A DNA stretch of 64,000 nt, from NCBI GenBank assembly GCA_963738665.1, contig CAVTXL010000002.1, positions 620,001-684,000 on the forward strand. Reading direction: 5' to 3'. Origin of the DNA: JABDGM01 sp963738665 (GTDB taxonomy: Bacteria; Planctomycetota; Planctomycetia; Pirellulales; Lacipirellulaceae). The position numbers were made by a program, and so were the translations under genes. Of the stretch, positions 47,015 to 55,574 are shown piece by piece. Within the stretch, counting starts at the first letter, position 1, and each line of letters begins with the position of its first letter. The notes under the pieces were generated by a model, which saw nothing but the letters and a program-made list of their open reading frames with translations, had not been told where the DNA came from and did no database searches.

Positions 47015-47563
47015 ATGATTAAGCGTGTCAAATCGGTCTGGCCCTGGCTGGGCAATGTGCTCGACGCCGTGTACACGGTCGGGCACGGCATGTGGGTTAC
47101 GCTGCGCACCTGGATCAAGACGTATCAGCCCGAACGGAAGACGTTTACCGAGCACTTCGAGTATCCGGAGTTGCCGGTGCCGGTGGCGGCGCGTTACCGC
47201 GGCTTTCACCGCTTTGATCTAACGACCTGCATTGCGTGTGATCAGTGTGCGAAGGCCTGCCCCGTCGATTGCATTTACATCGGTAAAGAGCGCGTCGAGA
47301 CGGGCAAAGGCTTCAAGATCACCGGCTATACGATTGATTACACGAAGTGCATGTTCTGCGCGTTATGTGTCGAGCCGTGTCCGGTCGATTGCATCTTCAT
47401 GGGGGCGACACACGACATGAGCTGCTACAGCCGCGACGGCTGCATCGTCGATTTTTCGCGGCTGCCGCTGGACGTGGCCTGGGGCCGGGCGACGCTCAAC
47501 CCGACCGCCGTGGCCGATTCGAAAGTAATTATTGAGCCCGTCCATGGCGGGCCGAACCAATAA
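47015..47563 (+). CDS. nuoI: NADH-quinone oxidoreductase subunit I
   Basis: NuoI carries the two 4Fe-4S clusters (N6a, N6b) that pass electrons toward subunit B. The product is 182 residues from ATG 47015. Both motifs are complete: CIACDQCAKACPVDCIYIGK and CMFCALCVEPCPVDCIFMG. It is the first gene of the cluster, an unusual position since nuoI commonly follows nuoH. A palindrome and 73 bases separate it from nuoA. Confidence 0.93.
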   Translation: MIKRVKSVWPWLGNVLDAVYTVGHGMWVTLRTWIKTYQPERKTFTEHFEYPELPVPVAARYRGFHRFDLTTCIACDQCAKACPVDCIYIGKERVETGKGFKITGYTIDYTKCMFCALCVEPCPVDCIFMGATHDMSCYSRDGCIVDFSRLPLDVAWGRATLNPTAVADSKVIIEPVHGGPNQ

Positions 47564-47565
47564 GG

Positions 47566-47626
47566 AAGCTATGCTGTTAGCCATGCGCATTTAGCAATCG
47601 TGATGGGCTAACAGCTATGAGCTGAC
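47566..47626. repeat. Inverted repeat between nuoI and nuoA (GCTGTTAGCC type)
   Basis: AGCTATGCTGTTAGCCATG on the left is mirrored by ATGGGCTAACAGCTATGAGC on the right around a 20-base centre. Confidence 0.7.
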
Positions 47627-47636
47627 AACATTATCA

Positions 47637-48251
47637 ATGGCAACACCCACCGCAATTGCCGCGTACGTCGCGCTGTTCGCCCTGACGGGTTTTCTGTTCC
47701 TATTTGGAAACTTGGTGCTTGGTTGGCTGGTGCGGCCGCGAGTGCCGAACGAGGAAAAGGCCGAGGTATACGAGTGCGGCGAGCCGACGATTGGCTCGAG
47801 CTTCGTGCAGTTCGACTTGCGATTCTACGTGGTGGCCTTGCTCTTCATCATTTTCGACGTTGAAGTGGCGTTTTTCTTTCCTTGGGCGGCCGTATTCGGC
47901 AAGACGACGCAATTGACGGCGCTTGCTCCGGCTGCGGCGGTTGAAGATGTCACGACTGGCTACGCGGCGGCAACGGTCGGCGTTCGACTCCAAGAATTGG
48001 GAATCCACGACGGCTCGGCCGTCGCAGCGGCGGACGCGGCCGGCTTGGCCGGGCCGGCGGAGTCGCTCGCCCTGACGTCGATCGCCGACATCGGCGTGTT
48101 TTTCGCCGTACTGCTCGTCGGTTTCGCGTACGTTTGGAAGCGCGGCGACTTGGATTGGGTGCGGGCGATGCAGCGGCCGAAGGTGCAGCCTATTCATCGC
48201 ACGCCGCCGACACGGGCGGTGGAGCGGAGCCAATCGATTCTGTCGGCTTGA
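47637..48251 (+). CDS. nuoA: NADH-quinone oxidoreductase subunit A
   Basis: NuoA is a three-helix membrane subunit near the quinone cavity. The product is 204 residues, longer than the usual 120-150. YECGEPTIGSSFVQFDLRFY and FIIFDVEVAFFFPWAAVF are the conserved loop and second helix. About 60 Ala-rich residues (from GKTTQLTALAPAAAVE to LALTSI) are inserted before the third helix, and the C-terminus is extended. nuoB, normally next, is not between nuoA and nuoC. Confidence 0.9.
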   Translation: MATPTAIAAYVALFALTGFLFLFGNLVLGWLVRPRVPNEEKAEVYECGEPTIGSSFVQFDLRFYVVALLFIIFDVEVAFFFPWAAVFGKTTQLTALAPAAAVEDVTTGYAAATVGVRLQELGIHDGSAVAAADAAGLAGPAESLALTSIADIGVFFAVLLVGFAYVWKRGDLDWVRAMQRPKVQPIHRTPPTRAVERSQSILSA

Positions 48252-48373
48252 AACAAATCACAACAAAGTCGCGCTCGAGTGCGGGACGTCGCGCGACAAC
48301 GAACAACGCCGCACGGCGTGGCGCGCCGTTAGGCGTTCGCGATTCTTCATTATCGATGGGGAGTTAACGGCAA

Positions 48374-48904
48374 ATGTCGGGACCAGGACTCGTTGACCAG
48401 TTGAAAACCAAGTTCGGCGATTGGATCTCCGGCGCCAATTTGGAGAATATCGATCCCTGGATCGAAGTCGTGCCCCAAGGACTGCTGGAAGTCTGCCGCT
48501 ATCTTCGCGACGAGCCGAGCCTGGCCTTCGATTATTTGAACTGCATCTCGGGCGTCGATTATCTGCACACCGACGAAAAGAAGGCAGCCAAAGCCGAATG
48601 GCAGCCGCACACGGAGGTCGTCTACCACCTGTACAGCATGCGGCACAAGCACAGCTTGGTGCTGAAAGTGATCTTGCCGCGATGGCGCGACGACGAACCG
48701 GGCGAGCTGCCAGAAGTGCCGAGCGTGTCCAACTTGTGGAGCACGGCCGATTGGCATGAGCGGGAGGTGTACGACCTGTCGGGCGTGTATTTCATAGGGC
48801 ACCCGAATCTGCGCCGCATTTTGTGCCCGGATGATTGGGTTGGGCACCCGTTGCGGAAGGACTATGAGATGCCGCTGGAGTATCATGGGATAAGGGGGCG
48901 GTGA
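48374..48904 (+). CDS. nuoC: NADH-quinone oxidoreductase subunit C
   Basis: NuoC is the 30-kDa subunit of the hydrophilic arm. The product is 176 residues from ATG 48374. The signature HEREVYDLSGVYFIGHPNLR and the end CPDDWVGHPLRKDYEMP match the family. It is a stand-alone C, not fused to D. A decayed hicBA pair follows before nuoD. Confidence 0.92.
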   Translation: MSGPGLVDQLKTKFGDWISGANLENIDPWIEVVPQGLLEVCRYLRDEPSLAFDYLNCISGVDYLHTDEKKAAKAEWQPHTEVVYHLYSMRHKHSLVLKVILPRWRDDEPGELPEVPSVSNLWSTADWHEREVYDLSGVYFIGHPNLRRILCPDDWVGHPLRKDYEMPLEYHGIRGR

Positions 48905-48962
48905 GCTCCAATTTCAGTCGAGTATTGCGGCGATGACTTGTTTACCGTTGAGGTCTCCAGCG

Positions 48963-49127
48963 ATGTTGGCTTATGAGGCTGCATACTTTCAGGACGATGA
49001 TGGCGTCCATGTAGAGGGGTTGGATTTTCCGGGAGTGCTATCTTACGGCAAGGACATCGCTGAGGCGCGCCAGATGATTCAATCTGCGTCGGATGTAGAA
49101 GTCGTGCCGCGAGAGGTTTCCGCATGA
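48963..49127 (+). pseudogene. hicB: hicB antitoxin remnant
   Basis: Only 54 codons remain: MLAYEAAYFQDDDGVHVEGL, DFPGVLSYGKDIAEARQMIQ, then SASDVEVVPREVSA. The first part is the HicB RNase H-like start and the last part resembles the usual C-terminal end, so the middle appears deleted. Its TGA overlaps the ATG of the hicA remnant. Confidence 0.6.
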
Positions 49128-49260
49128 ACTAACGCGGTTGCTGAAGCACCTTCGTCAGCTGGGGTGCCAATTGGCACGCGAAGGACGGCGGCACAGCATT
49201 TGGAACAATCCGGCCGTCAAATTGTCGATGGCCGTCCCTGAGCTAGCTGGCGAAAGTTAG
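49124..49260 (+). pseudogene. hicA: hicA toxin remnant
   Basis: ATG 49124 (in the ATGA overlap) runs into a stop after two codons. One base further the frame reads LTRLLKHLRQLGCQLAREGR and RHSIWNNPAVKL, which matches HicA including the active His context (GRRHSIW). One base is missing near 49128 and the last part is degenerate. HicA is an mRNA-binding toxin neutralised by HicB. Confidence 0.6.
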
Positions 49261-49265
49261 GATAC

Positions 49266-50471
49266 ATGAGCACAACTGTCGAAGACCCCCGCATCATCGA
49301 AGTCGACGTTCGCACCGACGAGATGCTGGTGAACATGGGGCCGCAGCATCCCAGTACGCACGGCGTGCTACGGCTGGTGCTGCGGACCGACGGCGAGATC
49401 GTTTCGGAGGTGGTGCCGCACATCGGTTATTTGCACCGCTGCGCGGAAAAGATCGGGGAGAACCTGACGCCGCGGCAGTGGATTCCGTACACCGACCGCA
49501 TGGACTACCTGGCCGGGATGAACATGAATCTCGGCTGGTCAATGTGCGTTGAAAAGCTGTTGGGCTACCGCGTGCCAGAGCGAGGCCGGCACTTGCGGGT
49601 ACTGATCTGCGAGCTGGGGCGAATCGCCAGCCACCTGGTGGGCATGGGGGCCTACGGCCTCGACTTGGGGACGTTCAGCCCGTTCTTGTATGCGTTTCGC
49701 GAGCGGGAGAAAATTCTCGACTTGTTCGAGGCGGCCTGCGGCGCACGGTTGACCTATAGCTACATCACTCCGGGCGGGGCGACGGCGGATTTGCCCCGCG
49801 GATGGGTCAAGAAGTGCGAAGAGTTCCTCGATCAGTTCGTGCCGCTCATTGCGGAGTACCACACGCTGCTCACGACGAATTCGATCTTCGTGAAGCGGAC
49901 GGCGGGCATTGGCGTGCTATCGCCCGAGATGGCGATCAGCTTTGGCACAAGCGGCCCTGTGCTGCGGGGGAGCGGCGTCGATCACGACCAGCGGCGCGAC
50001 GGCGAAGAGATTTACACGTCGATGTACGACGGCTACGCGTTCGAAGTGATCTGCCAGCGGAACGGGCACTACCCGAACGACCATGAGTATCCGCCCGTGC
50101 CGCACGAAACCGTGCTGGGCGATTGTTGGCACCGCTTTTACGTGCGAATGCTCGAGGTCGTGCAGAGCGTCGACCTGTGCCGCCAGGCGATTGACCGCTA
50201 CAGCACATCGACCGGCAGCCATGGCGAGCCGATCAAGCTGACGCAGAAGCTGCCCAAAGGCGAGTGCTATCTCGAGACGGAATGCCCGAAAGGGCAGATG
50301 GGCTTTTATTTGGTGAGTAGCGGCGACTCGATTCCGTGGCGGGTCCGGGCGCGGAGCAGCAGCTTCTGCAATTTGTCGGTCACGAACGCGCTTTGCCAAG
50401 GGTGCCTGATCGCCGACGTCCCGGCGATTGTAGGGTCACTGGATATTGTGATGGGGGAGATTGATCGATAA
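49266..50471 (+). CDS. nuoD: NADH-quinone oxidoreductase subunit D
   Basis: NuoD is the 49-kDa subunit forming the quinone-binding cavity with NuoB. The product is 401 residues from ATG 49266. MGPQHPSTHGVLRLVLRTDG, PHIGYLHRCAEKIGE and GELGRIASHL-like CELGRIASHLVGMGAYGLDL are hallmarks; the C-terminus IVGSLDIVMGEIDR is typical. The hicA remnant ends 5 bases upstream. Confidence 0.95.
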   Translation: MSTTVEDPRIIEVDVRTDEMLVNMGPQHPSTHGVLRLVLRTDGEIVSEVVPHIGYLHRCAEKIGENLTPRQWIPYTDRMDYLAGMNMNLGWSMCVEKLLGYRVPERGRHLRVLICELGRIASHLVGMGAYGLDLGTFSPFLYAFREREKILDLFEAACGARLTYSYITPGGATADLPRGWVKKCEEFLDQFVPLIAEYHTLLTTNSIFVKRTAGIGVLSPEMAISFGTSGPVLRGSGVDHDQRRDGEEIYTSMYDGYAFEVICQRNGHYPNDHEYPPVPHETVLGDCWHRFYVRMLEVVQSVDLCRQAIDRYSTSTGSHGEPIKLTQKLPKGECYLETECPKGQMGFYLVSSGDSIPWRVRARSSSFCNLSVTNALCQGCLIADVPAIVGSLDIVMGEIDR

Positions 50472-50625
50472 GTGATTATTTCGCTTGAAGGATCGCGGAA
50501 GATCGCAACCGGCCCTAGGCAAATCGTCGACAGTGTGCCATATTTCACCTTCTTAGGTGGGCCGCTCAAGTTCCGTGTGGGTAGGTAGTTACGAGCGGCC
50601 CTTCTCACGGGAAGTCAGTGCAGCA

Positions 50626-51891
50626 GTGGCCTTGTTATTTTCGCAATATATGTGGACCTGGCTGGCGTACGTGCTGGCTGCGCTGGTCCATGTGTTTTTG
50701 ATCGTCAACCTGGTGGCGGTCGGGGCGCTGATATTCATTTGGCTTGAGCACAAGGTCTCTGGGCGGATCCAAGACCGGCTCGGGCCGACGCGAGTCGGCG
50801 GGCGGTTTGGTTGGCTGCAGACGCTGGCCGACGGCATCAAGCTACTTACGAAAGAAGACCTGATGCCCGGCGGAGCGGACGAGTTTCTCTTCAAGCTCGC
50901 TCCGTACATCAGCTTCTGCGCGTCATTGTCGGCGTTCATGGCCATTCCGTTCGCCGGCGGCGACTATCCGTTCGTTGCGCTGCATTTGAACGTGGCCGTG
51001 TTCTTCATTCTGGCCGTGCTGGGGCTGGAGGTGTTCGGCGTGATCCTGGCCGGGTATTCCTCGGCTTCAAAGTGGTCGCTGTTCGGAGCGATGCGCGAGG
51101 CCGCCCAGGTCGTGAGCTACGAAGTGCCGCTCGGCATGTGCGCGGTGGTACCGGTGCTGCTGGCGGGTTCGATGGACCTGGTGTTCATCGGTGACCGCCA
51201 GGCGGGCCTGTTTATGAGTTGGTACATCTTTCACGACCCGTTTACGTTTGTGACGTTTTGGGTCTATTTCACCTGCGCGACGGCGAGCGTTAATCGGGCG
51301 CCGTTCGATCTGGCTGAGGCCGAGAGCGAGCTGGTGGCCGGCTTTCATACGGAGTACTCCGGCCTGAGGTGGAGCTTTTTTTTCATGGCCGAGTACGGCT
51401 CGATGTTGGCCGTAAGTTTACTGGCATCGATATTGTTCCTCGGCGGCTGGCATGGCCCGCTGCCGGTGTCGCAGTGGCTCGGACTTACGTTTGAGCACGG
51501 CTTCTGGTGGGGCTTTGCCGGGAACGTATTGGGAACGCTGAACCTGCTGGCTAAGGGTTTTGCCGGCGTCACGGTCATGATGTGGGTCCGCTGGACGCTG
51601 CCGCGGCTGCGGATCGACCAAGTCATCGCAACGTGCCTGAAGTACTGCGTGCCGATTGCGGCAGTCGCGTTTTTGGGCGCCACGTTGTGGCAGTATGCCC
51701 TGCCCGATCGCACGTTTTTTGGTTTGGCGAGCCTGCCGCCACAGGCGGGGGACCTGGCGGAGCGGTGGGGGGCCGCGGCGCCAGCGGCGTCGGCTGCCCC
51801 CGCGGCAGCGGTGCCCCAATCCGATAAGCAAGTTCAAAGCCCGCCCACGACCGCTGGCACGCTGGCAGATAACTTTCCGGACGGGAATTAA
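50626..51891 (+). CDS. nuoH: NADH-quinone oxidoreductase subunit H
   Basis: NuoH links the quinone cavity to the proton channels. The product is about 421 residues from GTG 50626; ATG 50650 is an alternative. LEHKVSGRIQDRLGPTRVGG, the conserved acidic loop INRAPFDL-type VNRAPFDLAEAESELVAGFH, and multiple helices are present. A C-terminal extension of about 55 residues is Ala/Pro/Gln-rich (APAASAAPAAAVPQSD), not usual for the family. Confidence 0.93.
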   Translation: MALLFSQYMWTWLAYVLAALVHVFLIVNLVAVGALIFIWLEHKVSGRIQDRLGPTRVGGRFGWLQTLADGIKLLTKEDLMPGGADEFLFKLAPYISFCASLSAFMAIPFAGGDYPFVALHLNVAVFFILAVLGLEVFGVILAGYSSASKWSLFGAMREAAQVVSYEVPLGMCAVVPVLLAGSMDLVFIGDRQAGLFMSWYIFHDPFTFVTFWVYFTCATASVNRAPFDLAEAESELVAGFHTEYSGLRWSFFFMAEYGSMLAVSLLASILFLGGWHGPLPVSQWLGLTFEHGFWWGFAGNVLGTLNLLAKGFAGVTVMMWVRWTLPRLRIDQVIATCLKYCVPIAAVAFLGATLWQYALPDRTFFGLASLPPQAGDLAERWGAAAPAASAAPAAAVPQSDKQVQSPPTTAGTLADNFPDGN

Positions 51892-51899
51892 CCACGCCG

Positions 51900-52478
51900 A
51901 TGGAACCGATCTACTGGCCGTCGTTTTTCTTCTTGCTGTTCGCGGCGGTTGCGTGCGCGTTCGCGGTCGCCGTGTTTCTGTCGCCGAACATTGTTCGAAT
52001 GGCGTTTTACCTGGTGATGTCGCTGGCCGGCACCGCGGGCATGTTCTTTGTGGCCGGGGCCGATTTTGTCGGTTCGATGCAACTGTTGATTTACGTGGGC
52101 GGCACGCTGGTACTCCTCATTTTCGGCGTGATGCTGACCTCGCAAGATCGTTTCATCTCGATGAAGACGTCACGGTTCGATCTGACGGCCGGCCTGTTGG
52201 CCGGCGCGTGCATGCTGGTGCTCTTGGTGTGGGCGGCCTCCAGCGTCGAGGCCTGGCAAGGCATAAGTCGCCAGGCGGCCGAGAGCGTCGCCCTGCAGCC
52301 GACTGCGACGCCGGTCGGCATGGCGTTGCTTGGCGTCCGCGTCGATGGGGCAGGGCGGCCTGATCGCGCCGGCTACCTCTTGATATTTGAAATCATCTCA
52401 GTGCATTTGCTGGTCGTGCTCGTAGGGGCCGCGTACCTGGCGCGCGCAAAGCAGAAACGGAGCCTGGTGGTCGAATGA
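51900..52478 (+). CDS. nuoJ: NADH-quinone oxidoreductase subunit J
   Basis: NuoJ is a five-helix membrane subunit. The product is 192 residues from ATG 51900. YVGGTLVLLIFGVMLTSQDR is the conserved core helix. A loop between helices four and five (VEAWQGISRQAAESVALQPT) is longer than usual. Its stop overlaps the nuoK start by 4 bases (ATGA). Confidence 0.92.
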   Translation: MEPIYWPSFFFLLFAAVACAFAVAVFLSPNIVRMAFYLVMSLAGTAGMFFVAGADFVGSMQLLIYVGGTLVLLIFGVMLTSQDRFISMKTSRFDLTAGLLAGACMLVLLVWAASSVEAWQGISRQAAESVALQPTATPVGMALLGVRVDGAGRPDRAGYLLIFEIISVHLLVVLVGAAYLARAKQKRSLVVE

Positions 52479-52829
52479 CGTTGCCGCTTGCCAATTTGTT
52501 GACCGAGCCGGTCGGCACGTTCCATTTTTTGGTCGTGGGGGCCGTGCTGTTTGTGTGCGGCGCTGTGCATGGCCACGAAGCGAAACGCGCTGGGCGTCCT
52601 GATGGGGATCGAGCTGGTGCTCAACGGCGCGAATTTGAATTTCATCGCCTTCGGCAGCCCCTATCTGCGGGGCGACGCCAATTCGCTGGGCCTCGACGGG
52701 CAGCTCATGTCGCTGTTCGTGATCGTGCTGGCGGCAGCCGAGGCGGCGGTGGCCCTGGCGATCGCGCTGAATTTTTATAACAGTTTCAATTCGATCGATG
52801 TGGACCGAGCGGATCAGCTCCAGGGATAG
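52475..52829 (+). CDS. nuoK: NADH-quinone oxidoreductase subunit K (frameshifted)
   Basis: Two frames join at 52557-52565 (an extra base, or two lost) into about 117 residues. The first gives MTLPLANLLTEPVGTFHFLV and VGAVLFVCG, the second ATKRNALGVLMGIELVLNGA with the conserved Glu of helix two, and NLNFIAFGSP. NuoK contributes to a proton path of the membrane arm. The break is probably a consensus error. Confidence 0.88.
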
Positions 52830-52835
52830 TTGGGG

Positions 52836-52934
52836 AAGTGGAGCAGTGGAGTAGGGGAGTAGTAGAGGAGAAAGAGCGTCACGAGAGTCAGTAGCGAGCA
52901 GGTTTTGCTACTCCACTCCTCCACTACTCCCCCT
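52836..52934. repeat. Quasi-palindrome of iterated words (GTGGAGTAG type)
   Basis: Words GTGGAGCAGTGGAGTAGGGG and AGTAGTAGAGGAG on the left are mirrored by CTACTCCACTCCTCCACTAC and TCCCCC on the right around an AAGAGCGTCACGAGAGTC centre. It lies between nuoK and nuoL. Confidence 0.75.
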
Positions 52935-52956
52935 TAGCAAGATTCCGACGTGCGTG

Positions 52957-55464
52957 ATGGATAAACTGCCGACAATTTTGGCTTGGGCCTGGCTGCTACC
53001 GTTGGCGTCGTTTGCCGTGATTTGGATCGGCTATTCGGTGCCGCAACTGCTGGGTGTGCGCGTGCCGTACGAGAAGCAGAAGATTGGGGCGTACATTTCA
53101 ATCTCGGCGATCGTGCTGGGGGCCGTGCTTAGCCTGTATGCGTTTTTCTTCATCTGGCTGCCGGCCCATCCGCTCACCGAACCGGGCGAGCATGCCGCCG
53201 CCGAACACACCGATGGGGCGGCCGCTGAAGGCGGGCAGGCGCACACGGTCGCCCAGAGCAATCCGCCGCCCGCTTACCAGGCCGGCAATTGGTACGACCT
53301 GGCCGTAATGGGCAAGCTGCGGCTGTCGATCGGCTATTACATCGACACGCTGACCGTGGCCATGTTTTGCGTGGTGACGATAATCGCCTCGTGCGTGCAT
53401 ATCTACGCCTTCGGCTACATGCACGATGAGCTCGCCGAATATGTCGACCATGAAGTGACGCTGGCCGACGGGCATCATTTGCACCGCCGCGGGCGGTTCC
53501 ACCGCTTCTTTCAATATTTGTCGCTGTTCTCATTCAGCATGCTGGGCATTTGCATCGCCGGCAATCTGGCGATGGTGTTTGTGTTTTGGGAATTGGTCGG
53601 TATTTGCTCGTACTTTCTGATCGGCTTCTATATAGAGCGGAAGAGCGCCAGCACGGCGGCCAACAAGGCCTTTATCGTCAACCGCGTGGGCGACTTCGGC
53701 ATGCTGATTGGCCTGATGGCGATCTGGTCGTCGCTGGGGACGTTTTATTTTGGCGACAAACAGGACGCCCAAGGTCAGGTGGTGAAGACCGAGGCCGGCG
53801 AGATCGCCGAGCCGGGCATCTTCAGCCTGCTGCACGAACAGACGAACGGCTACAAGCTCGTGCCGGCCGAGGGCATGGTGGCTTCTGCGGTGCGCGACCA
53901 GGTGGCCACTGCGGTCAAGGCGCTGGGGCCGAATGCAAACGCGGCGGCGATCGAAGGGGCCGTGACGGCGGCAGCCACCCAGAACCGGACGGCCGAAGGC
54001 AGCCGGGCCGGGCAGTGGCTGCTGTTCATCGCGGGCGTGGGAATCTTCTGCGGCTGCGTGGGGAAAAGTGCCCAGTTCCCGCTGCACGTGTGGTTGCCGG
54101 ACGCGATGGAAGGGCCGACGCCGGTGTCGGCGCCGGTCCATTCGGCGACGATGGTCGCGGCCGGCGTCTTTCTCGTGGGACGCTGCTATCCGATCTTCTC
54201 GCCCGAGGCGCTGTTGGTCATCGCCATCATCGGCTGCGTCACGTTGTTCATGGCGGCGTCGATCGCGATCACGGCCGTCGATATCAAGCGGGTGCTGGCT
54301 TATTCGACGATTAGTCAGCTTGGTTACATGATGCTGGCGTTGGGACTCGGCGGCTGGGTGGCCGGGCTGTTCCATTTAATCACGCATGCATTTTTCAAGA
54401 GTCTCTTGTTCCTTTGCTCCGGCTCGGTGATTCACGCCGTGCATACGAACGACATGCGGCAGATGGGCGGGCTGCGGCACAAGATGCCGATCACCGCGTA
54501 CGCGATGCTGGCCGGGTGTTTGGCCATTTCGGGCGTCGGCATTCCGTTTTTGTTCGGCTTCAGCGGGTTTCACTCGAAGGACCTGATCATTGAGCAGTCC
54601 TTCAGCTTCGCTTACAGCAATACCCAGATTCCTTACGCGTGGCTGTTTGTCGTCGTGCCGCTGGTCGGGGCACTGATGACGTCGTTCTACATGTTCCGCT
54701 TGTGGTACATGACGTTCGCCGGCAAGCCGCGCGATCATCACCGCTACGACCACGCCCATGAGTCGCCGCCGGTGATGTCGCGGGTGCTGGTGTTTCTAGC
54801 CGTATTTGCCGTGGGAATCGGCTGGTGGTTTCCAGCGGCTGCGCCGGGGGTGCTTTCCGGGCTGGGGGTAGAGAGTTTGCTCGAACACGGCAAGCCGGTC
54901 GGCATGCTCGGCGACAGGCCGGGCCAACTAATGACGCAACTGGTGGTTCCCGACGAGCTTGCCGCACATAACTGGGATGTGAAGCGCCCCGCCGGTATTT
55001 CCGCCATCCTGGTGGCCCTGGCCGGCATCGCCGGGGCGACGGTGGTGTATCTGTGGGAGATGATCAGCGCGGCGTCGCTGCGGCGCTGGTTGAGTTGGCT
55101 CTACCACCTGACGTGGAACAAGTGGTGGTTCGACGAACTGTATGACTTCGTTTTCGTCCAGCCGGTGCTGCAAATTGGCCGCTTTATCGCCTGGGTGCTC
55201 GACCGCGGCCTGATTGACGGCATCATCCACACCGTGGCCTACGTCGGCCGCGGATTGGCGCTCGTCGTGGCTGGAGTCGGAGACCGCTGGATCATTGACA
55301 ACGCTGTGGACACGTTTGCGGAAAAAACGTGGGAGCTGGGACTCTCACTGCGATCGGTGCAGACCGGCCGCGTGCGACAATACGTGATGTTCATCGTCGT
55401 GGGGACGATCGTGCTGTTCCTTGTGGCGAGCCTGTGGTGGAAATATGCGGTGGCGGGGGGATAG
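52957..55464 (+). CDS. nuoL: NADH-quinone oxidoreductase subunit L
   Basis: NuoL is the distal antiporter-like proton channel with the lateral helix. The product is 835 residues from ATG 52957, well above the usual 610-650. WELVGICSYFLIGFY has the channel Glu, GKSAQFPLHVWLPDAMEGPT the conserved Lys region, and AYSTISQLGYMMLALGLGG the later channel helix. Two loop insertions stand out: about 45 residues (TEPGEHAAAEHTDGAAAEGG region) and about 90 residues (KQDAQGQVVKTEAGEIAEPG to AAATQNRTAEGSR). Confidence 0.95.
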   Translation: MDKLPTILAWAWLLPLASFAVIWIGYSVPQLLGVRVPYEKQKIGAYISISAIVLGAVLSLYAFFFIWLPAHPLTEPGEHAAAEHTDGAAAEGGQAHTVAQSNPPPAYQAGNWYDLAVMGKLRLSIGYYIDTLTVAMFCVVTIIASCVHIYAFGYMHDELAEYVDHEVTLADGHHLHRRGRFHRFFQYLSLFSFSMLGICIAGNLAMVFVFWELVGICSYFLIGFYIERKSASTAANKAFIVNRVGDFGMLIGLMAIWSSLGTFYFGDKQDAQGQVVKTEAGEIAEPGIFSLLHEQTNGYKLVPAEGMVASAVRDQVATAVKALGPNANAAAIEGAVTAAATQNRTAEGSRAGQWLLFIAGVGIFCGCVGKSAQFPLHVWLPDAMEGPTPVSAPVHSATMVAAGVFLVGRCYPIFSPEALLVIAIIGCVTLFMAASIAITAVDIKRVLAYSTISQLGYMMLALGLGGWVAGLFHLITHAFFKSLLFLCSGSVIHAVHTNDMRQMGGLRHKMPITAYAMLAGCLAISGVGIPFLFGFSGFHSKDLIIEQSFSFAYSNTQIPYAWLFVVVPLVGALMTSFYMFRLWYMTFAGKPRDHHRYDHAHESPPVMSRVLVFLAVFAVGIGWWFPAAAPGVLSGLGVESLLEHGKPVGMLGDRPGQLMTQLVVPDELAAHNWDVKRPAGISAILVALAGIAGATVVYLWEMISAASLRRWLSWLYHLTWNKWWFDELYDFVFVQPVLQIGRFIAWVLDRGLIDGIIHTVAYVGRGLALVVAGVGDRWIIDNAVDTFAEKTWELGLSLRSVQTGRVRQYVMFIVVGTIVLFLVASLWWKYAVAGG

Positions 55465-55532
55465 TGGCTGGTCGATAGTTGTTGAGCGAGACGCCCGCCA
55501 CGAACAACTATCCACTAACAACTATTCACCGA
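55464..55532. repeat. Quasi-palindrome of iterated words (ATAGTTGTTGAGCG type)
   Basis: GGTCGATAGTTGTTGAGCGA is mirrored by AACAACTATCCACTAACAAC and TATTCACC. It lies between nuoL and nuoM. Confidence 0.65.
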
Positions 55533-55574
55533 TAATCTACTTGTTACGAAATACCGTGAATCGGTTACGAAACC

